Part shown: in pieces, positions 1 through 6,676 of the stretch
How positions within the stretch are numbered: the stretch's first letter is position 1
Layout of the letters: every line of letters starts with the position of its first letter
Assembly: GCA_045649265.1 (NCBI GenBank)
Contig: JAZRPO010000078.1
Span: 1 to 16,392 of the forward strand
Source: SIG480 sp045649265
GTDB taxonomy: Bacteria; Bacillota; Clostridia; Oscillospirales; JAAYXM01
DNA length: 16,392 bases
Direction: 5' to 3'
Program-made: the position numbers and the translations under genes
The notes under the pieces: generated by a model
The model's database searches: none
What the model saw: only the letters and a program-made list of their open reading frames with translations
What the model was told of the DNA's origin: nothing

Positions 1-2
1 CT

Positions 3-461
3 ATAATTTCCAATCAACTAGAAGAAATGGTTGATAGTGGAGAAATTACGCTTGAAGAAGTTGCACAAATTGCGCAGCCGGAAGAACCCCCTCTGGAAGA
101 GAAGGAGGAGACTGCCCATGAGGAAACGGCTATTGTGTCGCAGGAGAAACAATCGACATCTTCTGAGGTGCAGAAGCCTGCGCCCTCAACACCTGCAACA
201 AAGAAAGAAACAATAAAAAAAGCCTCACAGAAAATAGAAGAACAGATTCCTCGTTCTGAAAAGGAAGAAATGATGAAGCTTATAAGCGCCCGCCTTACCG
301 CAGACGATGTTAAGCAGCTTATGGCATTGCTCAGCGGGGGCCTTACACACGGAGAGCCGGGAAAGGCTGCAAAAATTGCATATGCTCGCTTTACACCGGA
401 GGAAATTTCAAGAATTAAAGTGTTCTGGCATAAATACAAAGCAACCGTATTGAAAAAATAG
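3..461 (+). CDS. 3' end of an unrecognised gene (partial)
   Basis: The reading frame is open from the first bases of the window to a TAG at 459-461, so the 5' end lies outside; the ATG at 27 is probably internal. About 152 residues are visible. The first two thirds are a low-complexity stretch rich in Glu, Lys, Pro, Thr and Ser (residues about 20-85), which looks like a disordered linker. The last 55 residues are a compact, predicted helical segment starting near KEEMMKLISARL and including LMALLSGGLTH and ARFTPEEISRIKVF. I do not recognise the family and assign no function. It ends 22 bp before the next gene on the same strand and may be cotranscribed with it. Confidence that this is a real coding region is good because of the open frame and the close downstream gene. 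Confidence 0.7.
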   Translation: MISNQLEEMVDSGEITLEEVAQIAQPEEPPLEEKEETAHEETAIVSQEKQSTSSEVQKPAPSTPATKKETIKKASQKIEEQIPRSEKEEMMKLISARLTADDVKQLMALLSGGLTHGEPGKAAKIAYARFTPEEISRIKVFWHKYKATVLKK

Positions 462-483
462 ATACCTCGAAAGAAGGAAGAAA

Positions 484-1872
484 ATGAAATACGATGTAGC
501 AATTATCGGAGCAGGGCCCGCCGGAATTTTCACAGCACTCGAACTTATACGGCGCGGCAGCACAAAGAAAATAGTTATAATCGAAAAGGGGCGCTCTATA
601 AAAGAGCGAAAATGCCCCAAATCAAAAACGAAGGAATGTGTAAACTGTAAGCCTTACTGTAATATAACAACAGGCTTTTCGGGTGCCGGCGCATTTTCTG
701 ACGGCAAGCTTTCTCTTTCTCCTGAAGTCGGAGGAATGCTCCCCGAGCTTATAGGATATGATTACGCAGCCGAGATGATAGATTACACAGACAAGATATA
801 TCTCGAATTTGGCGCAGATGAGCATGTTGAGGGTATCGGCAGGACGGAAGAAGTCAAGAACATTCGCCTCAAAGCAATTCAGGCAGGGCTTCGCCTTGTT
901 GATTGCCCGATTCGTCACCTTGGCACGGAAAAAGCTCAGAGCCTATATCTTGCAATAGAGGAACACCTCCAGAAAAATGGGGTTGAAATTCTCTTTAACT
1001 GGCAGTGCACTGATATAATAATTGAGGGCAGTGCTTGCAAGGGTGCATATATCGAGAAAAACGGCGAAACCCGCGAGGTTCGCGCAGAGCATACCGTTGT
1101 TGCAACCGGAAGGCGTGGCGCAAGCTGGCTTGAAAGCGTTTGTGCAGAGCACGATATTGCCCACCAGCCGGGAACAGTAGATATTGGTGTTCGCGTTGAA
1201 GTGCGAAACGAGGTAATGGAGAAGGTCAACGAGGTTCTTTATGAGTCCAAGCTCATAGGATATCCCAAGCCTTTTAAGAACAAGGTCCGCACCTTCTGTC
1301 AGAATCCGGGAGGATTTGTCAGCCAGGAAAATTACGATAACGACCTCGCAGTCGTTAACGGCCATTCTTATAAAGAACTGAAATCAGATAACACAAATCT
1401 CGCCATTCTGTGCTCCCACAACTTTAACGAACCGTTTAATCAGCCAATCATGTATGCGCAGAAGGTGGGCGAGCTTACAAATATGCTTGGAGCCGGCCAC
1501 ATTCTTGTCCAGCGCTATGGCGACATTCTTGATGGCAAGCGCACCTGGGCAAAAGAGCTTTCTCAGTCAAACGTTAAGCCGACGCTTCCTGATGCGGTCG
1601 CAGGCGATATCACCGCCGCAATGCCGTACCGTGCGATGATAAGCATTATAAACTTCATTGCCGCAGTTGATAACGTTGTCCCGGGTTTTGCCGCGGCGGA
1701 AACACTGTTGTATTCCCCGGAACTCAAATTCTATTCAAATCGTGTCAAGATGGATGCCGACTTTAATACAAGCATAGAGGGGCTTCACTGTCTGGGTGAT
1801 TCCAGCGGTTGGACCCGCGGGCTTATGATGGCATCTGTTATGGGCGTCATAATGGGACAAAAGCTTTTATAA
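484..1872 (+). CDS. FAD-dependent dehydrogenase, COG2509-type
   Basis: A 462-residue flavoprotein of the uncharacterised NAD(P)/FAD-dependent dehydrogenase family often labelled COG2509. The N-terminus carries the dinucleotide-binding signature GAGPAGI (residues 9-15) after a beta strand, and a second FAD-family motif ATGRRG lies in the middle. A conserved cysteine group, C44, C52, C55 and C59, is followed by the glycine-rich segment GFSGAGAFSDGKLSL, typical of the family. The C-terminus has GDSSGWTRGLMMASVMG, the usual FAD-contacting end motif. The substrate of this family is not established, so only a cytoplasmic redox role is inferred. Start supported by GAAGGAAG 6-7 bases upstream of ATG. 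It is followed by a hairpin terminator. Confidence 0.9.
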   Translation: MKYDVAIIGAGPAGIFTALELIRRGSTKKIVIIEKGRSIKERKCPKSKTKECVNCKPYCNITTGFSGAGAFSDGKLSLSPEVGGMLPELIGYDYAAEMIDYTDKIYLEFGADEHVEGIGRTEEVKNIRLKAIQAGLRLVDCPIRHLGTEKAQSLYLAIEEHLQKNGVEILFNWQCTDIIIEGSACKGAYIEKNGETREVRAEHTVVATGRRGASWLESVCAEHDIAHQPGTVDIGVRVEVRNEVMEKVNEVLYESKLIGYPKPFKNKVRTFCQNPGGFVSQENYDNDLAVVNGHSYKELKSDNTNLAILCSHNFNEPFNQPIMYAQKVGELTNMLGAGHILVQRYGDILDGKRTWAKELSQSNVKPTLPDAVAGDITAAMPYRAMISIINFIAAVDNVVPGFAAAETLLYSPELKFYSNRVKMDADFNTSIEGLHCLGDSSGWTRGLMMASVMGVIMGQKLL

Positions 1873-1877
1873 GATTC

Positions 1878-1909
1878 AAATGCCTCTCTTTTCAAAAAGA
1901 GAGGCATTT
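1878..1909 (+). terminator. hairpin terminator after the FAD dehydrogenase gene
   Basis: AAATGCCTCTCTTTT is followed two bases later by its exact complement ending GAGAGGCATTT, 5 bp after the stop codon of the flavoprotein gene. The downstream tail is only ATATATAAC, so the U-tract is weak, but the 15-bp stem is perfect. It separates this gene from spo0A. Confidence 0.75.
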
Positions 1910-1953
1910 ATATATAACAACAAATTTTAAAAAATATTTCCCCCTGACTTTTC

Positions 1954-1970
1954 AATCGAACAAGGTCGAA
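1954..1970 (+). promoter_or_regulatory. tandem 0A-box-like sites upstream of spo0A
   Basis: AATCGAA, a 3-bp spacer CAA, then GGTCGAA: two 7-bp sites matching the Spo0A box consensus TGTCGAA at 5/7 and 6/7 positions, in the same orientation and with 10-bp periodicity, the spacing at which Spo0A dimers bind tandem boxes. They lie 30 bp upstream of the proposed -35 of spo0A. Autoregulation is an inference from site match and position. Confidence 0.5.
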
Positions 1971-1999
1971 AAATTTTCCAAAAATTTCCAGTTTTCCTA

Positions 2000-2028
2000 T
2001 TGAACTTTTTGCCAAAATATGGTAAATT
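2000..2028 (+). promoter_or_regulatory. candidate spo0A promoter
   Basis: TTGAAC and TAAATT separated by 17 bp, about 38 bp upstream of the spo0A start codon. The -35 matches sigma-A consensus at 5/6 positions and the -10 at 4/6. A sigma-H alternative was not excluded. Confidence 0.5.
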
Positions 2029-2065
2029 ATATCTACAAAGAAAAAAGGAAAAGGAAAGATGAAAT

Positions 2066-2848
2066 ATGGGAAACAAAATAAAAATTCTCGTAGCGGATGA
2101 AAGCAGGGAATATCTCGAAATGATTTGTAACGTAGTAGCCTCAGACCGAGACTTTGAGCTGTGCGCAAAAACCTCCAGCGGTGCAGACGTAGTTGCGCTT
2201 GTAAAGGAGAAGAGCCCCGATGTTATAGTGATAAGCAGCCTTCTCCCCGGCATTGATGGGCTTGGAATAGCAGAGGAAATCAACCGAATCCAAGACATCG
2301 CTCATCCAATAATTTTTATGTCCTCAATTTCGCAGAATGAAGCACTTGCAAAAGCAGCCGCAGCGTGCGGAGTGACATACTTTATGGTAAAGCCGTTTAC
2401 TGCAGAGGTTCTCCTTGACCGCATCCGTCTTTTTGCAGGAGAAGGAGGAATTTCCAGACGCGCAGATCTTCCTGCCGCATCGCGGGAGAGTGTAGAGCTT
2501 CTCGTAACCTCAATTATTCATGAAATCGGAGTTCCCGCACATATAAAGGGGTATCACTATTTGCGAGAGGCGATAATTCTCGCTGTTAACGACATTGATA
2601 TTATAAACGCAATAACTAAGGTGCTTTATCCTACGGTTGCAAGAAAGTTCCAGACGACTTCCTCAAGAGTTGAAAGGGCCATCCGCCATGCAATCGAAAC
2701 AGCGTGGAACAGGGGCGACCTTGATACCCTTAACAAGTTTTTTGGTTATACAGTCTCAAACACCAAGGGAAAGCCGACAAACTCAGAGTTTATAGCAATG
2801 ATTGCAGACAAGTTAAATCTTGAGCTCAAACAGCAGGTTGCAATTTAG
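2066..2848 (+). CDS. spo0A: Spo0A-type sporulation response regulator with an atypical receiver
   Basis: A 260-residue homologue of Spo0A, the master transcription factor of sporulation entry. Residues 1-125 form a receiver domain and about 142-260 the Spo0A C-terminal DNA-binding domain. The recognition-helix region TTSSRVERAIRHAIETAW (197-214) is almost the canonical Spo0A sequence. In the receiver, the acidic pocket reads Asp11-Glu12 and the conserved Lys is present (K109 in MVKPF), but the segment that is VLVLDIIMP in Bacillus reads VIVISSLLP here: Ser57, codon AGC, replaces the phosphorylated Asp56. Classical phosphorelay activation therefore looks impossible unless another residue is used. 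Start chosen from AAGGAAAG upstream of ATG. The stop overlaps the convergent gdhA stop by 4 bp. This could be the sole Spo0A or a paralogue. Confidence 0.9.
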   Translation: MGNKIKILVADESREYLEMICNVVASDRDFELCAKTSSGADVVALVKEKSPDVIVISSLLPGIDGLGIAEEINRIQDIAHPIIFMSSISQNEALAKAAAACGVTYFMVKPFTAEVLLDRIRLFAGEGGISRRADLPAASRESVELLVTSIIHEIGVPAHIKGYHYLREAIILAVNDIDIINAITKVLYPTVARKFQTTSSRVERAIRHAIETAWNRGDLDTLNKFFGYTVSNTKGKPTNSEFIAMIADKLNLELKQQVAI

Positions 2849-4194
2849 TATGCAACACCATATGCAAGCATTGCAGAGGCAACCTTTTTAAACCCTGCGA
2901 TATTTGCGCCAACGACGAGATTTCCATCACAGCCAAACTCACTTGCAGCAGCAGCAGAGCTTCTGTATATATTGACCATAATATCTTGAAGTTTGTTATC
3001 AACCTTTTCAAACGGCCAGGAATATCTGAGGCTGTTCTGCGACATTTCAAGCGCACTTGTTGCAACGCCTCCTGCATTTGCGGCCTTTGCCGGACCGAAA
3101 AGAATCTTGTTTTTGAGAAAAACTTTTATTGCTTCGGGTGTGCAGGGCATATTAGCTCCCTCGCAAACGCAAAAAACTCCATTATCCACAAGCATCTGCG
3201 CGCTTTTTTCATCAAGCTCATTCTGTGTTGCCGAGGGAAGTGCAATATCGCATGGAATGGTCCAGATTTCAGAGCATGGAGACGAGTATTTTGCGTTTGA
3301 ATGGCTTTTGACATATTCCGAAATGCGCATGCGGTTGTTTTCTTTAATATCTCGGATAACATCAAGGTCTATACCGCGCTCGTCGTAGATATATCCGTCA
3401 GAGTCGCTCATAGCAACAACCCGTGCCCCAAGCTCGGTTGCTTTCTGATGTGCATATATTGCTACATTTCCGGAACCGGAAATAACAACACGTTTGCCCT
3501 CGAAGCTTTTGCCTGCATCAGCGAGAAGCTCTGCCGCGAAATAGCAGAGTCCAAAGCCGGTTGACTCCCTTCGTGCAAGAGAACCGCCGTAACGAAGGCC
3601 CTTTCCGGTGATTGCACCGGTAAACTCGTTTGTAAGACGCTTGTACTGTCCATAAAGAAAGCCTATTTCGCGGCTTCCAACACCGATATCTCCGGCGGGG
3701 ACATCGGTGTATTGTCCGATATGTCGCGAAAGCTCGGTCATAAAGCTCTGGCAAAAGCGCATAACCTCGCCGTCACTTTTCCCCTTGGGGTCAAAATCCG
3801 AGCCACCCTTTGCGCCGCCAATTGGAAGGCCGGTGAGAGAGTTTTTGAAAATTTGTTCAAAGCCCAAAAATTTGATAACTGATGCCGTCACGGACGGGTG
3901 AAAGCGAAGTCCGCCCTTGTAAGGCCCGATTGCTGAGGAAAACTGAACACGGTAACCTCGGTTTACCTGAACCTTGCCCTCGTCGTCAACCCACGGTACC
4001 CGGAAATAAAAAAATCGCTCCGGCTCGCAAAGCCGTTCGAGGATTCCCATTTCCTCATACCTCGAATCCGCCTCGACGACAGGCTCGAGGGATTCAAGCA
4101 CCTCACGGACAGCTTGATGAAACTCCTCTTCTCCGTGATTCTTTGAAACAACTTTTGAATAAACTGTGGAAAGGTATTTGTTTTTTAAATCCAT
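2845..4194 (-). CDS. gdhA: glutamate dehydrogenase (hexameric, GdhA type)
   Basis: A 449-residue Glu/Leu/Phe/Val dehydrogenase that interconverts 2-oxoglutarate plus ammonium and glutamate in the cytoplasm. Seen directly: PYKGGLRFHPSV with the substrate-binding Lys, LPIGGAKGGSDFDPKGK with the catalytic Lys region, PAGDIGVGSREIG, the Rossmann motif GSGNVA, and CEGANMPCTPEA near the coenzyme site. Length fits the 445-450-residue class, which is commonly NADP-linked; the cofactor is inferred, not shown. The first in-frame ATG lies at 4218, but the start at 4194 is preferred because TTTGGAGATG lies just upstream of it and the protein then begins MDLKNKYL as in relatives. It is transcribed toward spo0A and ends within its stop codon. 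Confidence 0.93.
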   Translation of the reverse strand: MDLKNKYLSTVYSKVVSKNHGEEEFHQAVREVLESLEPVVEADSRYEEMGILERLCEPERFFYFRVPWVDDEGKVQVNRGYRVQFSSAIGPYKGGLRFHPSVTASVIKFLGFEQIFKNSLTGLPIGGAKGGSDFDPKGKSDGEVMRFCQSFMTELSRHIGQYTDVPAGDIGVGSREIGFLYGQYKRLTNEFTGAITGKGLRYGGSLARRESTGFGLCYFAAELLADAGKSFEGKRVVISGSGNVAIYAHQKATELGARVVAMSDSDGYIYDERGIDLDVIRDIKENNRMRISEYVKSHSNAKYSSPCSEIWTIPCDIALPSATQNELDEKSAQMLVDNGVFCVCEGANMPCTPEAIKVFLKNKILFGPAKAANAGGVATSALEMSQNSLRYSWPFEKVDNKLQDIMVNIYRSSAAAASEFGCDGNLVVGANIAGFKKVASAMLAYGVAY

Positions 4195-4224
4195 AATAAA
4201 CATCTCCAAATTCAGCATAAACTT

Positions 4225-4255
4225 ATTATAGTTAATCTTTCCGTGTATTATTCAA
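4225..4255 (-). promoter_or_regulatory. possible gdhA promoter
   Basis: On the minus strand a perfect TATAAT (4225-4230) lies about 30 bp before the gdhA start. The best -35-like hexamer, TTGAAT (4250-4255), is at a long 19-bp spacing, so the -35 assignment is weak. Confidence 0.4.
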
Positions 4256-4270
4256 AGGAAGTTTAAAAAA

Positions 4271-4303
4271 GAGGTTGCAGCAAATTTAATTTGCTGCAAC
4301 CTC
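4271..4303 (-). terminator. bidirectional hairpin terminator
   Basis: GAGGTTGCAGCAAATT and its complement form a 16-bp perfect inverted repeat around one central base. On the minus strand it is followed by TTTTTT and so ends the trxA-divIVA transcript 52 bp after the divIVA-like stop. On the plus strand AATTTTATTTTTT follows, so it can act in both directions. Confidence 0.9.
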
Positions 4304-4354
4304 AATTTTATTTTTTAAATTAACTCAGGCGATGCTTTTCTCTTTGAAAATATA

Positions 4355-5077
4355 TTAATTACTAAGTTCTCTGAGAGCATCACTAATTTTGGAAACTTTT
4401 TCGCCTGCGTCTGAAACACTGTTTGAAAGGGTTGATAAATTGTTGCGGGCATTTTCCGTAATGCGGATAAGGCGGGAATCCATGCTGTCAACCTCAGCGC
4501 GAAGAGAGTCGACAAGGCGTGCCATTACGGATACAGTTTCGCATGATTCTTGAATGGAGCTTGCCTTCATCTCAGCAAAGCGCCTCTCCCTTTCCGAAAG
4601 CTCTATATCAAGAGCTGCGCGGCGCGCAGAAAGCTCACGCTCTGCATCGGCGAGAATTTCATTTGCGCGGCTTCTTGCAGAAATTTCAATATCTGCAAGC
4701 TCTGTCTTTCGAGAATTATATTCACTCTCAATGCCGGAAAGTGAAGCGACCCTTGCTTTCAAATCTGAATTTTCAGCACGAAGCTTGGCAGCCTCGCTCT
4801 CCGTTTGGGAAAACGAAGCAGATAAAGCTTCAAACCTCTGCTTTATCTCCGCAAGCTCTGTCGAAACACCAGAAAGCGCTGACAATTCTTCCTCTGAGCG
4901 GGAGAGCTTCTCAGCAATGTCGCCTTTTTCTTCTTCTGATTTTAAAAGGCGGGCTTCGAGCTCCTCTATGCGCGCGGTATAGCGAGCTGCAAACTCTTCA
5001 ATGTAGGCGTTGACGTCTTTTTTGGAGAAGCCGCCCATAAATGATTTGCGAAAGACCTTTCTCTCTGTGTTTTCCAT
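4355..5077 (-). CDS. DivIVA-domain coiled-coil protein
   Basis: A 240-residue protein with a DivIVA-like N-terminus: FRKSFMGGFSKKDVNAYIEE (residues 9-28) matches the membrane-curvature-sensing head of the family. From about residue 30 to 190 the sequence is a long Glu/Leu/Ala/Ser-rich coiled coil, and the last 50 residues are amphipathic helices around MARLVDSLRAEVDSMDSRL. It is likely cytoplasmic and membrane-associated at septa or poles, but whether it is a true DivIVA or a GpsB/SepF-neighbour paralogue cannot be told. Start supported by GGGGGTAAAGG upstream. It lies 26 bp downstream of trxA on the same strand, so the two are probably cotranscribed and end at the hairpin at 4271-4303. No link with cell division genes is visible here. 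Confidence 0.8.
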   Translation of the reverse strand: MENTERKVFRKSFMGGFSKKDVNAYIEEFAARYTARIEELEARLLKSEEEKGDIAEKLSRSEEELSALSGVSTELAEIKQRFEALSASFSQTESEAAKLRAENSDLKARVASLSGIESEYNSRKTELADIEISARSRANEILADAERELSARRAALDIELSERERRFAEMKASSIQESCETVSVMARLVDSLRAEVDSMDSRLIRITENARNNLSTLSNSVSDAGEKVSKISDALRELSN

Positions 5078-5103
5078 AAGACCTTTACCCCCTCAAAAGC
5101 GCA

Positions 5104-5430
5104 TCATCCCAATGCGTTTTCTATTGCTTTGGAAATGTTATCCTTAGGAACAACCCCGACAAGCTTATCAAAAGCTGTCCCGTCCTTGAAAATTATGAGA
5201 GTTGGGATTGACATAATGCCGAATTTTGTGGCAAGCTCACCCTCTTCATCAACATTGACCTTGTAGATTTTCGCGCGGCCTGCGAAATCCTCTGCAACCT
5301 CATCAATCACAGGTGCAAGCATTCTGCACGGCCCACACCAATCTGCCCAGAAATCTATGAGAGCAACACCTTTTGAATTTTCAATTTTTTCTGAAAAAGC
5401 TGCTGTTGTAAGTGAAATAGCATTAGACAT
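5104..5430 (-). CDS. trxA: thioredoxin
   Basis: A 108-residue classical thioredoxin, a cytoplasmic disulfide reductant. The active site WCGPC has Cys32 and Cys35, preceded by IDFWAD, and the cis-proline loop is SIPTL with Pro76. Length and all core elements match the family. AAGGAGA lies 7-8 bases upstream of ATG, and a good sigma-A-like promoter is found 40 bp upstream. The next gene on the strand is the DivIVA-like gene. No thioredoxin reductase gene is in the window. Confidence 0.95.
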   Translation of the reverse strand: MSNAISLTTAAFSEKIENSKGVALIDFWADWCGPCRMLAPVIDEVAEDFAGRAKIYKVNVDEEGELATKFGIMSIPTLIIFKDGTAFDKLVGVVPKDNISKAIENALG

Positions 5431-5470
5431 AATAAAGTCTCCTTTTCAAATAAAAAAACATCTTTTTTGT

Positions 5471-5499
5471 AGTATATCATGTTTTGCCCAATATTACAA
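5471..5499 (-). promoter_or_regulatory. trxA promoter
   Basis: On the minus strand TTGTAA (5494-5499), 17 bp, then TATACT (5471-5476), about 40 bp before the trxA start codon. The -10 matches consensus at 5/6 positions. Confidence 0.65.
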
Positions 5500-5548
5500 A
5501 CATATTTTGCAAAAAGAACATATAAAAGTGTCTGAAAAAACAAATATA

Positions 5549-5570
5549 CCCCGCCCAGAAAGGGGCGGGG
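5549..5570 (-). terminator. GC-rich hairpin after the DHHW-family gene
   Basis: CCCCGCCC, a 6-base loop, GGGCGGGG: a very stable stem 8 bp after the stop of the minus-strand gene ending at 5578. Minus-strand sequence after the stem is TATATTTGTTTTTT, giving a somewhat delayed U-tract. Confidence 0.8.
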
Positions 5571-5577
5571 TGAAAAA

Positions 5578-6663
5578 CTAACGCATTGCTCCGCTTGAAT
5601 TGAGCATTGACGTGCTGTATAGGAACAAAACATCCGAGGTGTCAAAATCAGAAATAAACTGCCCTACCATTTCGCTCGGGATATAGCGAATATCAACAAG
5701 TGTGACCTTGCTGTATTGCTCGCACAAAAGCGGCACAAGGCTGCTTGCAAACGAATCGCGGAAAACTATAAGCTGGCGCTCTGTTTTTATTTCGGGATTT
5801 TCAATGGTGATGAGAGCCGAGCTTCCCGACAAGAACATTTCATACGGGTCACGGCTGCCGTCCATCGACAGGTCATACATAAACGCAGCCTCTGCCTTTC
5901 CCGAATCGTATTTTTTCACAATACAATCCGAAAGTGCATCATTTGTGAGATATTTTATTGTATCCGGCGCAGTTTTTACAGCAGCCTGGCCTGAATATAC
6001 ACCGTAAAAAGGAGCCAAGAGGCTGTTTTGTGAGAAGCTTCCGACAGAGCCTCTCCCCATATCGGAAAGGAGCTTATCTGCAACAGGAAGGAGGTTTTCC
6101 TGCTTCCAATGGCTGTCGGTTGTGTAGTAATCAGAAAGAGAAAGGAGCGGAAAAATATCAATGTATTCTGCATAGCTCATATCCCGACGTACTATATCGC
6201 ATAGCTTTTTGTAATCAAGCTTCAAGGTGTCGAGAAAATAGTTTTTGTCTGGAATAATTGAAAGATATATATTTTCGGTATGCCCTTTGAGATACGTATC
6301 GAATATATAAGCAAACTTGCCCGTAGCATGAGCGAGAAGCTTTTCATTTAGCGGGTATTCAAGCTTTGAAAGATGCCCTGACTGATAGAAGAAATCGTTG
6401 TTGTCCTTCTGCAAGAAAAGCTCATTGACGGAAAATGCTTTTATTGCGCGAAAGGTATCGCGGAAAGGAAAAACATCCGTTGAATATTTTTCGAATCCGT
6501 CTGAAAAACTCCCCGAAAAAACACTTTCTGCACTTACCTCGGGAAAGGTTGTGAGAACACGCCTTTCGCTCTCTGAAAACTCAGGTTTTGGGAGAAAGAG
6601 GCAGAGAGCAAAGCCAACAAAGAGAAATGAAAAAAAGAAGATGCATATAAGCTTGTCTTTCAT
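5578..6663 (-). CDS. DHHW-family protein, partner of MBOAT acyltransferase
   Basis: A 361-residue, single-pass membrane protein. Residues about 4-24 are a hydrophobic anchor, after which the chain is predicted to be outside the membrane. Family marks are FPFRDTFR (65-72), the pair PDKNYF (138-143) and TDSHW (182-186), and the late block FRDSFASSL (301-309), which together resemble the SGNH-hydrolase-like AlgX/DHHW group. The name-giving DHHW motif reads DSHW here. Such proteins are typically paired with AlgI/DltB-type MBOAT proteins and are thought to finish O-acetylation of an extracellular polymer. The start was set at 6663, not 6720, because AGGAGG precedes it and the signal anchor then begins at once. 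It lies 13 bp after the MBOAT stop, whose codon overlaps its ribosome binding site. Confidence 0.85.
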   Translation of the reverse strand: MKDKLICIFFFSFLFVGFALCLFLPKPEFSESERRVLTTFPEVSAESVFSGSFSDGFEKYSTDVFPFRDTFRAIKAFSVNELFLQKDNNDFFYQSGHLSKLEYPLNEKLLAHATGKFAYIFDTYLKGHTENIYLSIIPDKNYFLDTLKLDYKKLCDIVRRDMSYAEYIDIFPLLSLSDYYTTDSHWKQENLLPVADKLLSDMGRGSVGSFSQNSLLAPFYGVYSGQAAVKTAPDTIKYLTNDALSDCIVKKYDSGKAEAAFMYDLSMDGSRDPYEMFLSGSSALITIENPEIKTERQLIVFRDSFASSLVPLLCEQYSKVTLVDIRYIPSEMVGQFISDFDTSDVLFLYSTSMLNSSGAMR

Positions 6664-6676
6664 TCTGCAAAACCTC

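Noticed and set aside
943..1365. 140-codon minus-strand frame in the FAD dehydrogenase gene
   Set aside because: No start signal and no domain; the plus-strand flavoprotein is well supported.
2993..3388. 131-codon plus-strand frame inside gdhA
   Set aside because: A shadow of the strongly conserved glutamate dehydrogenase frame.
4554..4982. 142-codon plus-strand Ser/Ala-rich frame
   Set aside because: Antisense of the DivIVA-like coiled coil; its Ser/Ala/Glu bias is the mirror of the coiled-coil codons.
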